From Phascolarctobacterium succinatutens CAG:287 (lineage in GTDB: Bacteria; Bacillota; Negativicutes; Acidaminococcales; Acidaminococcaceae): a stretch of DNA of 56,190 bases. Position 1 is the stretch's first letter; each line of letters opens with the position of its first letter. Position numbers and translations under genes: made by a program. Positions 33,881-41,303 of the stretch are shown in pieces. The stretch covers positions 1 through 56,190 of the forward strand of contig NZ_FR892788.1 in NCBI RefSeq assembly GCF_000434895.1. Reading direction: 5' to 3'. The notes beneath the pieces are model-generated. The model worked only from the letters and a program-made list of their open reading frames with translations, was not told the origin of the DNA and did no database searches.

Positions 33881-33940
33881 TTGCCCCCTTTAGTCTCGCT
33901 ATCGCTCGACAGTTCCCCCAAGGGAGAACCAAGAATTCTT
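33881..33940. repeat. Small dispersed palindromic intergenic repeat
   Basis: The stretch contains TCTCGCTATCGCTCGACAGT and then CCCCCAAGGGAGAACCAAGA. Very similar short elements (CCCCTCAGTC..TCGACAGCTCCCCC..GGGGGAGCC) are scattered between genes in many Firmicute genomes; I recognise the pattern from memory. It lies in the leader of the radical-SAM gene, between its promoter and ribosome site. Confidence 0.5.
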
Positions 33941-33994
33941 GTCTATACATATATCGAAAAGGTACGGCAAGCTCTTTTCAAAGGAGGAAATAAT

Positions 33995-34891
33995 ATGACT
34001 CTCTGTTATGTATGTCCGCATCGCTGCGGTGTAGACCGCCCGGCAAATATGTCTGATACTACCGGCTGCTTTGGCAGTTGCGGCGTCGGCCTCGCTCCGA
34101 TTGTCGCCCGCGCCGGCCTGCATATGTGGGAAGAGCCCATCATCAGCGGCACTAAAGGCAGCGGTACCGTTTTCTTTTCCGGCTGTAATCTGCACTGTGT
34201 TTTCTGCCAGAACTATGACATAAGCTGCAAGGGCTTCGGCAAGGAAATTACCATTGAACGCCTAAAGGAAATCTATCACGAGCTTATTGCCCAGGGTGCG
34301 CACAATATCAATCTCGTTACGCCCACCCATTTTACCGAGGCAGTACTGCAAAGTCTGGACGAGCCGCTGCCGGTGCCTGTTGTCTATAACACCAGCGGCT
34401 TTGAAACGCAGGATACACTGCGCCGTCTTAAAGGCAAGGTGCAGATTTATCTGCCGGATTTAAAATACAGCGACGATATGGCTGCTATCAAATACAGCAA
34501 CGCTCCTTATTACTTCCGCATTGCTACCGAAGCTATTAAGGAAATGTATAATCAGGTAGGCGACTACCATATTGACGATAACGGTATCATGACGAAAGGT
34601 GTCATCATCCGTCATCTGATTATGCCCGGAATGCCGGACAACACCAAGAGAATTATCGATTGGGTTGCTGCCAACTTCAAGCCGGGGCAGGTAATGTTCA
34701 GCCTGATGCACCAATACGTTCCCTGCGGCCGCGCCAACAAATATCCCGAAATCAACCGCAAGGTTACGGATGAGGAATACAAGGAGCTGGAAAGCTATCT
34801 GTTGCAAAGCACTATCGAAGACGGCTTTGTGCAGGAGGGTGATGCAGCCTGCAAAGATTTCATCCCCTGCTTTGACGGTACAGGAGTGTAA
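33995..34891 (+). CDS. Radical-SAM protein, PflX (pyruvate-formate-lyase-activase-like)
   Basis: A 298-residue radical-SAM enzyme. The cluster-binding CNLHCVFCQNYDIS gives C64, C68 and C71, and a second cysteine group lies near the N-terminus (C4, C7, C11, C25, C29 in YVCPHRCG...GCFGSCG). This pattern identifies the PflX group (COG1313), related to pyruvate-formate-lyase activases but with no proven glycyl-radical partner. No such partner gene is adjacent. The start is the ATG at 33995 with AAGGAGG seven bases upstream; upstream in-frame sequence is a dispersed repeat and is not coding. A possible link to folate/one-carbon metabolism is suggested only by the divergent AICAR transformylase. 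Confidence 0.88.
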   Translation: MTLCYVCPHRCGVDRPANMSDTTGCFGSCGVGLAPIVARAGLHMWEEPIISGTKGSGTVFFSGCNLHCVFCQNYDISCKGFGKEITIERLKEIYHELIAQGAHNINLVTPTHFTEAVLQSLDEPLPVPVVYNTSGFETQDTLRRLKGKVQIYLPDLKYSDDMAAIKYSNAPYYFRIATEAIKEMYNQVGDYHIDDNGIMTKGVIIRHLIMPGMPDNTKRIIDWVAANFKPGQVMFSLMHQYVPCGRANKYPEINRKVTDEEYKELESYLLQSTIEDGFVQEGDAACKDFIPCFDGTGV

Positions 34892-34899
34892 AAATATAT

Positions 34900-34928
34900 T
34901 TGCTTTAAATTTCATAAAATGATATAAC
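34900..34928 (+). promoter_or_regulatory. Promoter of the holin-like toxin mRNA
   Basis: TTGCTT (34900-34905), a 17-base spacer and TATAAC (34923-34928). The predicted start near 34935 places ATAGAGATAGCCGA at the very 5' end of the toxin message. Confidence 0.75.
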
Positions 34929-34981
34929 TTTCGCATAGAGATAGCCGACATCGGTTTCCTGCTGGAAAGTGGGGTGATGCT

Positions 34982-35062
34982 ATGACTGTTTTCGAAGCAC
35001 TTCAGCTTATGATAGGCTTTGCAACTCTCGTAGTTTTGATTTTATCACATCGCTCTAAATAA
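34982..35062 (+). CDS. Putative holin-like toxin of a type I toxin-antitoxin system
   Basis: A 26-codon gene, MTVFEALQLM...SHRSK, with one hydrophobic membrane span and a basic tail. The start MTVFEAL-LMI-F is the signature of the Fst/TxpA-like 'putative holin-like toxin' family, whose members insert in the cytoplasmic membrane. The ribosome site GGGGTGAT lies just before the ATG. Around it are a convergent pair of promoters, an inverted repeat (34935-34948 with 35141-35154) and a shared terminator, exactly the setting of an antisense-RNA-controlled type I module. Toxicity is inferred from family resemblance. The host function is unknown; such loci occur on plasmids, prophages and chromosomes. 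Confidence 0.82.
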   Translation: MTVFEALQLMIGFATLVVLILSHRSK

Positions 35063-35068
35063 AGGTAT

Positions 35069-35152
35069 GAAAAAAACCGCCTAGTGTAGAGGCGGCTTCC
35101 TTCAAACTCAAACTTTGCAGGGACAGCCGACCTACCACAATCGGCTATCTCT
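35069..35152 (-). ncRNA. Predicted antisense (antitoxin) RNA of the type I module
   Basis: Transcription from a near-perfect leftward promoter (TTGACA at 35181-35186, 16-base spacer, TATAAT at 35159-35164) would start near 35152 and end at the hairpin GCCGCCT...AGGCGG with seven T residues (35070-35095). The RNA of about 84 bases has a 5' hairpin AGCCGA...UCGGCU whose 3' arm complements AGCCGA(C) in the toxin leader, and its 3' hairpin overlaps the toxin mRNA end. The promoter is much stronger than the toxin's, as expected for an antitoxin RNA. Confidence 0.72.
35077..35098. terminator. Shared terminator of the toxin and antisense RNAs
   Basis: CCGCCT (35077-35082) and AGGCGG (35090-35095) form the stem. 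The minus strand ends in seven T residues (strong); the plus strand ends in CTTCCTTC (weak), so toxin transcripts may read through. Confidence 0.8.
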
Positions 35153-35158
35153 ATAATT

Positions 35159-35186
35159 ATTATAGCAGTTTTTGCGCTATTGTCAA
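35159..35186 (-). promoter_or_regulatory. Strong promoter of the antisense RNA
   Basis: Both hexamers match the sigma-A consensus (TTGACA and TATAAT, 16-base spacer). The -35 end overlaps the last codons of the neighbouring amidohydrolase gene. Confidence 0.8.
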
Positions 35187-36412
35187 TTTGCCTCCCGACG
35201 CAAAACCTCCGCCAGCACCTCAATGCCGCGACAGATATCCTCAGTTGAAGCATACTCTGCCGGATTATGGCTGATTCCTGCGCGACAGGGAATAAACAGC
35301 ATTGTCGTGGGACAGATTTTCGTCATATGCATAGCATCATGACCGGCGCCACTATTCATATGCAAAAAGCTGAAGCCCTTTTCCGCACATATCGCTTCGC
35401 TCTGTGCGGCCAAGGCCTTATCCAGCGCCACCGGGCTGTCTGCTGTCAGCATTTCCAGCTGCACGCCGACGCCGTCGCAGACAGCAACGTTTTCGGCCTG
35501 CTCGCGGATGCTTTGCAGTACGCGCTCAATGCTGGCTTCATCAACGCCACGCACATCAACCCACAGCGTAACTGCTCCCGGCACAACGTTAATCGAACCG
35601 GGCTCTACATCCACCACGCCAACGGTACCGACACTACCGTTGGCTTTTTCTGTTTCCGCAGCCTCGTTCACCGCCAAAATAAGCTTAGCAGCACTGACGA
35701 GCGCGTCACGGCGCATGCCCATCGGCGTTGCACCGCTGTGGTCTGCCACGCCTTTAATATGAATCTTAAAGCGTGTCGGTGCCGCAATATTATGCACGAT
35801 ACCAAGCTGATGCTGCGTCTGCTCCAGCACCTTGCCCTGCTCGATATGCAGCTCCGCAAAGCACTTATAGCTGCCGGGAGCAATTACGGCATCACGATAA
35901 GCGTCAGGATTGCAGCCCCATTCACGCAAGGCCTCGATAAAGCTGATATCGCCCTTCTTGGCTCCCTTATTCAGCTGCTCCGGCACTGCGCTGCCTGTCA
36001 GCAGCTTGCTGCCCATGGTTGCAAAGCCGAAGCGACTCGATTCCTCCGCGCGGAAGATGATAACCTCAATGCTGCGCTCAAGCTCCTCGTCCTGCAGCAT
36101 GTACAGCGCCTCCAGGGCACCTACGACACCGCACATGCCGTCATAGGCACCACCGTGGATAACAGTGTCCAAATGCGAGCCAGTGGCCACCGGCGTCAGC
36201 TGCGACTGTTTGCCCTCACGACGCAAAAAAACATTACCCACAGCATCGGTGCGTATTTGCAAATGCAAATCCTGCACCTGCTCCAACAGCCAGCTCTGAG
36301 CTTTTTTATCCAGCGGACTGTAGGCAAGACGGGTAACGCCCTCTTCACTGTCCGTAAAAGCAGCCAGGCCTTGTAAAAGTTTAGCTACACGTTCATGATT
36401 TACCTGTAACAT
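35183..36412 (-). CDS. M20-family amidohydrolase (allantoate amidohydrolase/N-carbamoylase-like)
   Basis: A 409-residue zinc hydrolase. GSHLDTV, GGAYDGMCGVVGALE and FRAEESSRFG supply the metal ligands and catalytic acid of the AllC/HyuC group, which removes carbamoyl or ureido groups from allantoate, ureidoglycolate or N-carbamoyl amino acids. SGAGHDAMHM and SHNPAEY near the C-terminus are also typical. The substrate cannot be fixed from sequence. The ATG at 36412 follows GGGGGAATAAAA. The uracil permease gene lies next to it on the other strand, so a role in pyrimidine or ureide breakdown is plausible but unproven. Confidence 0.88.
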   Translation of the reverse strand: MLQVNHERVAKLLQGLAAFTDSEEGVTRLAYSPLDKKAQSWLLEQVQDLHLQIRTDAVGNVFLRREGKQSQLTPVATGSHLDTVIHGGAYDGMCGVVGALEALYMLQDEELERSIEVIIFRAEESSRFGFATMGSKLLTGSAVPEQLNKGAKKGDISFIEALREWGCNPDAYRDAVIAPGSYKCFAELHIEQGKVLEQTQHQLGIVHNIAAPTRFKIHIKGVADHSGATPMGMRRDALVSAAKLILAVNEAAETEKANGSVGTVGVVDVEPGSINVVPGAVTLWVDVRGVDEASIERVLQSIREQAENVAVCDGVGVQLEMLTADSPVALDKALAAQSEAICAEKGFSFLHMNSGAGHDAMHMTKICPTTMLFIPCRAGISHNPAEYASTEDICRGIEVLAEVLRREAN

Positions 36413-36565
36413 TTTTATTCCCCCTTCATTCTGAAATAGCAACAAAAAATATATAATAAAGATGACAGCTTTATTATACTTGCTTCTTAAGCATCACACA
36501 AGAGCAGCACTTCATCTGTAAATCCGAGATTATGGAAAGTTTTTTACACTTTTGCTAAAAACTCC

Positions 36566-36594
36566 TTGCAATTAATGTAAAATCCACGTAAAAT
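36566..36594 (+). promoter_or_regulatory. Promoter of the uracil permease gene
   Basis: TTGCAA (36566-36571), a 17-base spacer and TAAAAT (36589-36594), about 35 bases before the start codon. No PyrR-binding attenuator could be recognised in the short leader. Confidence 0.7.
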
Positions 36595-36630
36595 TATCAT
36601 AGCAAAATTTAAGAAAAGAGGTTATTTATT

Positions 36631-37878
36631 TTGGAACGCAAAGTTATTCAAGTTGAAGAACGTCCGCCATTACTACTTAATATTCCGTTAAGTATCCAGC
36701 ATCTGTTCGCCATGTTCGGCTCTACCGTGTTGGTTCCCTTTTTATTCAAGGTCAACCCTACCACCTGCCTGTTCATGAACGGCCTGGGTACCCTGCTCTA
36801 CATCTTCATCACCAAGGGCAAAATTCCTTCCTATCTCGGCTCCAGCTTTGCCTTTATCTCTCCTGTACTGCTGATTATATCCACCTCTGCCTATAACCAT
36901 GCACAGTCCGGCTTTATCGTTTTCGGTCTGCTGTTCATGCTCTTCTCGCTGATTATTCACTGCGTAGGCACCAAATGGATTGATGTTATCTTCCCGCCGG
37001 CAGCAATGGGCGCAATCATCGCTGTTATCGGCCTGGAGCTGGCACCTGTTGCAGCTAACATGGCAGGTTTGACCGGCGATAAAATTGACATGGTCAACGT
37101 GGCTATTTCTATGTTCACATTGGCGGTCGGCGTTATCGGCTCTGTTGCCTTCCGCGGCTTCATGAGCATCATCCCGATTCTCTTCGGCGTTGTATGCGGT
37201 TATGTTTTTGCAGCTATCATGGGTATCGTCAACTTCCAGCCGGTAATCGACGCTCCATGGTTCCAGGTACCGCATTTCTACGCTCCGGTTTTCGATATCA
37301 ACGCTATTATGATTATTGCTCCGGCAGCACTCGTTGTACTGGCTGAGCATATCGGCCATCTCGTAGTAACGGGCAACATTGTAGACCGCGACCTGATTAA
37401 GGATCCAGGCCTCTCTCGTTCCCTGTTTGCTGACGGCCTTTCTAATGTTATCAGCGGCTTTGCCGGCGCAACTCCGAACACTACCTACGGTGAAAACATC
37501 GGCGTTATGGCAATCACCAAGGTTTACAGCACCTGGGTTATCGGCGGCGCTGCTGTCATGGCAATCATCCTTTCCTTCTGCGGTAAGCTCAGCGAGCTGA
37601 TTCACAGTATCCCCGTTCCTGTTATGGGCGGCATCTGCATCCTGCTGTTCGGCGTAATCGCTGCCAGCGGCATCCGCGTACTGGTTGAACGTCAGGTAGA
37701 TTACAGCAAATCCTCCAACCTCGTAATGACCTCTGTTATTATGATTATCGGCCTTTCCGGTGCGAAGCTCTCCTTCGGTGCATTTTCCGTACAGGGCATG
37801 GTGCTGGCAACTGTTGTTGCTATTATTATGAGCCTTGCCTTCAAGCTCTTTGAATACCTGCACCTGATGAACGAATAA
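36631..37878 (+). CDS. uraA: Uracil permease (NCS2/UraA family)
   Basis: A 415-residue membrane protein with 12-14 predicted spans that imports uracil with protons. The family hallmarks are the N-terminal PLSIQHLFAMFGSTVLVP, the central PAALVVLAEHIGHL with its substrate-binding glutamate, and GFAGATPNTTYGENIG. The latter favours uracil over xanthine/urate members. The start is a TTG at 36631 preceded by AGAGG; no better ATG exists nearby. It is a single-gene unit with its own promoter and terminator. Confidence 0.95.
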   Translation: MERKVIQVEERPPLLLNIPLSIQHLFAMFGSTVLVPFLFKVNPTTCLFMNGLGTLLYIFITKGKIPSYLGSSFAFISPVLLIISTSAYNHAQSGFIVFGLLFMLFSLIIHCVGTKWIDVIFPPAAMGAIIAVIGLELAPVAANMAGLTGDKIDMVNVAISMFTLAVGVIGSVAFRGFMSIIPILFGVVCGYVFAAIMGIVNFQPVIDAPWFQVPHFYAPVFDINAIMIIAPAALVVLAEHIGHLVVTGNIVDRDLIKDPGLSRSLFADGLSNVISGFAGATPNTTYGENIGVMAITKVYSTWVIGGAAVMAIILSFCGKLSELIHSIPVPVMGGICILLFGVIAASGIRVLVERQVDYSKSSNLVMTSVIMIIGLSGAKLSFGAFSVQGMVLATVVAIIMSLAFKLFEYLHLMNE

Positions 37879-37894
37879 GGCTACTAAAGCACAA

Positions 37895-37926
37895 AACCGC
37901 TGCAGAAGCTCTGCAGCGGTTATTTT
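37895..37926 (+). terminator. Terminator after the uracil permease gene
   Basis: AACCGCTGCAGA and TCTGCAGCGGTT form a perfect 12-bp stem with a three-base loop followed by ATTTTA. Confidence 0.88.
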
Positions 37927-37973
37927 ACTGTTTACGACCGGAGCCTGCACCCGCAGGCTTGTCTTTTTTTATT

Positions 37974-39389
37974 TTAGAAACGGAAATCTCTTTCACCCTG
38001 AGCAATTTTTTGCAGACGCTCTACGCAAACCTCACGCACCTTTTCCTGCGGAATGTTCGGCAACTCGGCCTGCACCAGTTTTTCGCCCAAAGCCTTCGTT
38101 GCCGGGGAAGCATAATCCTCCAGATATTCCTTCAGCGTCAGCAGCGCATTAGGATGGCAGCAGTTTTGAATCTGCTTAGACTTGCACAGCTCCATAAATC
38201 TGTCGCCGGTGCGTCCGGCACGGTAGCAGGCAGTACAGAACGAAGGCAGAAAGCCTAATTCCATCAGCCATTCGATTACTTCATCCAAAGAACGTTGGTC
38301 AGAAACGTCAAACTGCTCGGTATCGGTCGGGCGTACATCCTCGGTGTAACCGCCTACGGAAGTACGCGAGCCGCCACTGATCTGAGAAATACCAAGATGC
38401 AGTGCCTTTTCACGCACAGCCTGATTTTCGCGCGTAGAAATAATCATGCCTGTATAAGGAACAGCAATGCGGATAATCGCAATAATCTTGCAGAAGGTTG
38501 CATCATCAATACCGTTGTCAAAAACGCCCGGGTCGATATCATCGGCGCGTTTGATACGCGGTACGCTGATGGTATGCGGACCTACGCCGTGTACTGCCTC
38601 CAGATGCTCGGCATGCATCAAAAGGCCGGCCAGTTCGTAGCGGTAACGCTCCAAACCGAACAGTACACCCAAGCCTACATCATCAATGCCGCCCTCCATG
38701 GCTCTGTCCATCGCCTCCGTATGGTAAGCGTAATTGTGCTTCGGTCCACGCGGGTGCAGGTTCTCATAGCTTTCCTTATGGTATGTTTCCTGGAAGAGGA
38801 TATAAGTACCAATGCCTGCTTCCTTCAGTTTGCGGTAATTTTCTACAGTAGTAGCCGCAATGTTTACGTTTACGCGGCGGATAGCGCCGTTTTTATGCTT
38901 AATAGAATAGATAGTCTTGATGCAGTCCAGAATGTACTCAATCGGATTGTTTACCGGATCCTCGCCGGCCTCCAGCGCCAAGCGCTTATGGCCCATATCC
39001 TGCAGTGCGATAACCTCGGCACGTACTTCGTCCTGCGTCAGCTTTTTGCGTCCGATATGCTTGTTGGTTGCATGGTAAGGACAGTATACACAGTGATTGA
39101 TACAATAATTGGATAAATACAGCGGAGCAAACAGCACTATACGGTTGCCGTAAAAGTCCTTTTTAATCTGCTCAGCCAGAGCAAACATCTCCTGCACCAG
39201 CTTTTCATCCTCACAGGCGAGCAGCACGCTAGCCTCACGATGGCTCAAGCCCTTGCGCAGCTTGGCTTTGGCGATAATCTGCTCCAGCAGCTCCTTGTTG
39301 TTTTTGTTGGCCTCAGCATAAGCAAGTGTGTCGAGGATTTCCTCATGACAGATAAATTCTTCGGCCTTCATTGATTTTGCATTATACAT
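37974..39389 (-). CDS. hydG: [FeFe]-hydrogenase H-cluster maturase HydG
   Basis: Radical-SAM tyrosine lyase that makes the CO and cyanide ligands of the [FeFe]-hydrogenase H-cluster. The radical-SAM site is CINHCVYC (C96, C100, C103) and the HydG-specific C-terminal C-X2-C-X22-C cluster site begins at FCTAC; the latter separates HydG from ThiH. HPRGPKHNYAYH and the GGSRTSVGGY region are further signatures. The 471-residue length is standard. Genes for HydE, HydF and the hydrogenase are not in the window. It is 60 bases downstream of a TM1266-type regulator gene. AAGGAGGAG precedes the ATG. Confidence 0.96.
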   Translation of the reverse strand: MYNAKSMKAEEFICHEEILDTLAYAEANKNNKELLEQIIAKAKLRKGLSHREASVLLACEDEKLVQEMFALAEQIKKDFYGNRIVLFAPLYLSNYCINHCVYCPYHATNKHIGRKKLTQDEVRAEVIALQDMGHKRLALEAGEDPVNNPIEYILDCIKTIYSIKHKNGAIRRVNVNIAATTVENYRKLKEAGIGTYILFQETYHKESYENLHPRGPKHNYAYHTEAMDRAMEGGIDDVGLGVLFGLERYRYELAGLLMHAEHLEAVHGVGPHTISVPRIKRADDIDPGVFDNGIDDATFCKIIAIIRIAVPYTGMIISTRENQAVREKALHLGISQISGGSRTSVGGYTEDVRPTDTEQFDVSDQRSLDEVIEWLMELGFLPSFCTACYRAGRTGDRFMELCKSKQIQNCCHPNALLTLKEYLEDYASPATKALGEKLVQAELPNIPQEKVREVCVERLQKIAQGERDFRF

Positions 39390-39449
39390 TTTGTCTCCTC
39401 CTTACAGGTCAGTAGTATCTTTCCCGTCAGATAGTTGATATTCAGCAGT

Positions 39450-39707
39450 CTATTCCTTGGCAGCTACGTTGGAATAAGCAGTTTTGGCATTCACACCGGC
39501 AAGCAGTCCCAGCTTACCGCTCATAGCGCTGATAATATCCTGCGGCGCATCAACGGCAACGCAGATAATATTAACATCCTTCTGGCGATATGGCAGGCCC
39601 ATGCGGCCGATAATATAACTGCTGTAGGTGTGTAAAATTGCGTTAAGCTCTTCTACAGCCTCAGGCTGCGTTACAATAAGAGAGATAACAGCTACTCTTG
39701 TTTCCAT
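39450..39707 (-). CDS. TM1266-family putative regulator of the iron-only hydrogenase system
   Basis: An 85-residue ACT-like protein (METRVAVISLIV...IGRMGLPYR..VNIICVAVDAPQDII), matching the small TM1266 family that is commonly linked to hydrogenase maturation genes. It may bind a small ligand, but no function is proven. The ATG at 39707 has GAAGGGTG upstream; an earlier GTG overlaps that site. With hydG it forms a probable two-gene operon transcribed from the palindromic promoter region near 39.79 kb. Confidence 0.88.
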   Translation of the reverse strand: METRVAVISLIVTQPEAVEELNAILHTYSSYIIGRMGLPYRQKDVNIICVAVDAPQDIISAMSGKLGLLAGVNAKTAYSNVAAKE

Positions 39708-39779
39708 ACTTATCACCCTTCTCTTTTCGGAACTTAGGCAGAATCTAAATCTGCTATATTTTGCTGAATATATCTATAA

Positions 39780-39815
39780 TAGTATACCATATTTCACGAA
39801 AAATGTGGTATACTA
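39780..39815. promoter_or_regulatory. Symmetrical divergent promoter/operator
   Basis: TAGTATACCA (39780-39789) and TGGTATACTA (39806-39815) are perfect 10-bp complements, with partial symmetry continuing inward. Read outward on each strand, each arm contains TGGTATACT, an extended -10 element. The element thus lies exactly where starts for the TM1266-hydG operon (left) and the small membrane protein gene (right) are needed. It could also be a regulator binding site. Confidence 0.6.
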
Positions 39816-39870
39816 AACCTATAAATATTTATCTGCTTGTAAACAGCTTATAACAAAAGGAGCCATTATA

Positions 39871-40071
39871 ATGCTGAATATATTTTTCTCTTTATTTCTT
39901 TTGGGCATGCTGGTCGTTTTATGCGGCAAGGCAATCCGCCGCGCCATGCACCAGCAGCAGCCGTTAAACAGCAAGGAAGCCGCTCTGCTCATAGCGCTTT
40001 CGCTTGGCTGTCTTTTCGCCCTGAACGCCGGCGTCAGCGCCGTCTACAAAACTCAGCTGCTTTTCTACTGA
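39871..40071 (+). CDS. Small membrane protein of unknown function
   Basis: A 66-residue protein with two hydrophobic segments (about 2-20 and 38-58) joined by a basic, Gln-rich loop (RRAMHQQQPLNSKE). The ribosome site AAGGAG is good and a terminator follows directly, so it is a real single-gene unit. No family is recognised. Its promoter is the divergent partner of the hydG operon promoter, which suggests, but does not show, joint control. Confidence 0.65.
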   Translation: MLNIFFSLFLLGMLVVLCGKAIRRAMHQQQPLNSKEAALLIALSLGCLFALNAGVSAVYKTQLLFY

Positions 40072-40086
40072 AAAGAGCGCAGCCCG

Positions 40087-40112
40087 GCTGCCGCAAATGC
40101 GGCAGCTTTTTT
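40087..40112 (+). terminator. Terminator of the small membrane protein gene
   Basis: GCTGCCGC and GCGGCAGC form an eight-base stem with a four-base loop followed by six T residues. Confidence 0.9.
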
Positions 40113-40121
40113 GCTTTACGC

Positions 40122-40166
40122 AAAAAAGAGGCAGACAGCAGACTTACGCCTTGCTGTTTGCCTCTT
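40122..40166 (-). terminator. Terminator of the perR-rubrerythrin operon
   Basis: On the minus strand AAGAGGCA/TGCCTCTT and an inner ACAGCA/TGCTGT stem are followed by TTTTTTG. It lies about 75 bases beyond the rubrerythrin stop codon. Confidence 0.8.
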
Positions 40167-40241
40167 ATACTGCTATTTTGTTTTGCGTTCTGTCGCAGAA
40201 ATCCCCATTAAAGCTTCTATAATTAATTCTGCTTCAGCAAA

Positions 40242-40781
40242 TTAATAGTTGGTTACCTTCAGCTCGAAATAGCCCTGAGGATGGTCGCATACCGGACATT
40301 TTTCCGGAGCCTTTTCAGCGATAACAATCTTACCGCAGTTAGTGCAGATCCAAACCTTTTTCTCTTCACGCTGGAAAACACGGTCATTCTCGATGTTTGC
40401 CAAAAGCGCACGATATCTTTCCTCATGCTCTTTTTCAATCTTGCCTACTTCTTCAAACAGGAATGCAATTTTATCAAAGCCTTCCTCTTTGGCAACCTTG
40501 GCAAATTCGGCATACATTTCGGTCCACTCATAGTTTTCGCCTGCAGCTGCATCCTTCAGATTTTCAATAGTCTTGGGAACAGCGCCGCCATGCAGTGCCT
40601 TGAACCATAATTTGGCATGCTCTTTTTCATTACCGGCAGTTTCGGTAAAAATAGCGCCAATCTGGTTGTAGCCTTCTTTTTTGGCTGCACTTGCATAATA
40701 TTGGTACTTAGTGTGAGCCTGAGATTCGCCGGCAAAAGCGGTCTGCAGATTTTTTTCAGTCTTGCTGCCTTTTAAATCCAT
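40242..40781 (-). CDS. rbr: Rubrerythrin
   Basis: Peroxide-reducing non-haem iron protein of anaerobes. An N-terminal ferritin-like four-helix domain carries the di-iron ligands (ESQAHTKY, ETAGNEKEHAK, FEEVGKIEKEHEERY), and the last ~40 residues form a rubredoxin domain with two pairs of cysteines (ICTNCGK, CPVCDHP). The start is the ATG at 40781 (GAGGAGG upstream), giving 179 residues. It follows the PerR/Fur-type gene by 66 bases and is probably controlled by it. Confidence 0.95.
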   Translation of the reverse strand: MDLKGSKTEKNLQTAFAGESQAHTKYQYYASAAKKEGYNQIGAIFTETAGNEKEHAKLWFKALHGGAVPKTIENLKDAAAGENYEWTEMYAEFAKVAKEEGFDKIAFLFEEVGKIEKEHEERYRALLANIENDRVFQREEKKVWICTNCGKIVIAEKAPEKCPVCDHPQGYFELKVTNY

Positions 40782-40847
40782 TTTCAATTCCTCCTCTTGA
40801 AAACGACGTAACAGCCTTCCTAAGCTAAAGCTTATATAGCCTTAATA

Positions 40848-41282
40848 TCAGTTTTGGTCATCACCCAAAACTTCTTCGCTTACAGGGTGCTCTGCCATTT
40901 CCTTTTGGCATTCGGGGCAGATACCGCTGAAAACAATATCATGGTGATTCATTTTGTAGCCGGTTACAGCAGCTACCTTTTCATCCATATCCGGAATATA
41001 ATCAAAGTTTTCTACGTTCATGAACTTACCGCATTCAGTGCATTTGATGTGGTAATGTCTTGCGAGGATATGATCAAAACGATCGGCACCGCTCGGAACG
41101 GAAACCTTGCTCAGCAAACCGCTTTCAACCAGAGAATTAAGGTTGCGGTAAACGGTACCTTTGCTGATATCAGGATACTCCATAGTAATGCGATCATATA
41201 CTTCTTCAGCAGTAGGGTGATCTGCTAAAAAACGTACAGCCGCGATAACAAGTTGTCTTTGAATAGTGTTTCTTTTAGCCAT
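40848..41282 (-). CDS. perR: Fur-family peroxide-type repressor (PerR-like)
   Basis: A 144-residue winged-helix regulator. The DNA-binding half has NTIQRQLVIAAVRFL, HPTAEEVYDRI and KGTVYRNLNSLVE, and the metal-binding half has HIKCTECGKF and CPECQKEM, the structural Cys4 zinc site found in PerR and Fur. An immediately downstream rubrerythrin gene and a Per/Fur-box-like palindrome just before the gene favour PerR, i.e. an autoregulated peroxide sensor. The start at 41282 fits AAAGGA upstream. Confidence 0.88.
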   Translation of the reverse strand: MAKRNTIQRQLVIAAVRFLADHPTAEEVYDRITMEYPDISKGTVYRNLNSLVESGLLSKVSVPSGADRFDHILARHYHIKCTECGKFMNVENFDYIPDMDEKVAAVTGYKMNHHDIVFSGICPECQKEMAEHPVSEEVLGDDQN

Positions 41283-41303
41283 TTTCATCATCCTTTATCA
41301 AAA

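Larger units (their letters stand above)
34935..35154. repeat. Perfect 14-bp inverted repeat flanking the toxin locus
   Basis: ATAGAGATAGCCGA (34935-34948) reappears as its exact reverse complement at 35141-35154. Each copy is at the predicted 5' end of one of the two convergent RNAs, so both RNAs start with the same sequence, and a read-through toxin message could fold its two ends together. A seven-base direct copy AGCCGAC (34943 and 35127) also lets the antisense RNA pair with the toxin leader. Confidence 0.85.

Noticed and set aside
33878..33994. N-terminal extension of the radical-SAM protein
   Set aside because: The extra codons translate a dispersed intergenic repeat and the downstream ATG has a strong AAGGAGG site.
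36446..36630. PyrR-binding attenuator before the uracil permease gene
   Set aside because: No terminator/antiterminator pair or recognisable PyrR loop is present in the short leader.
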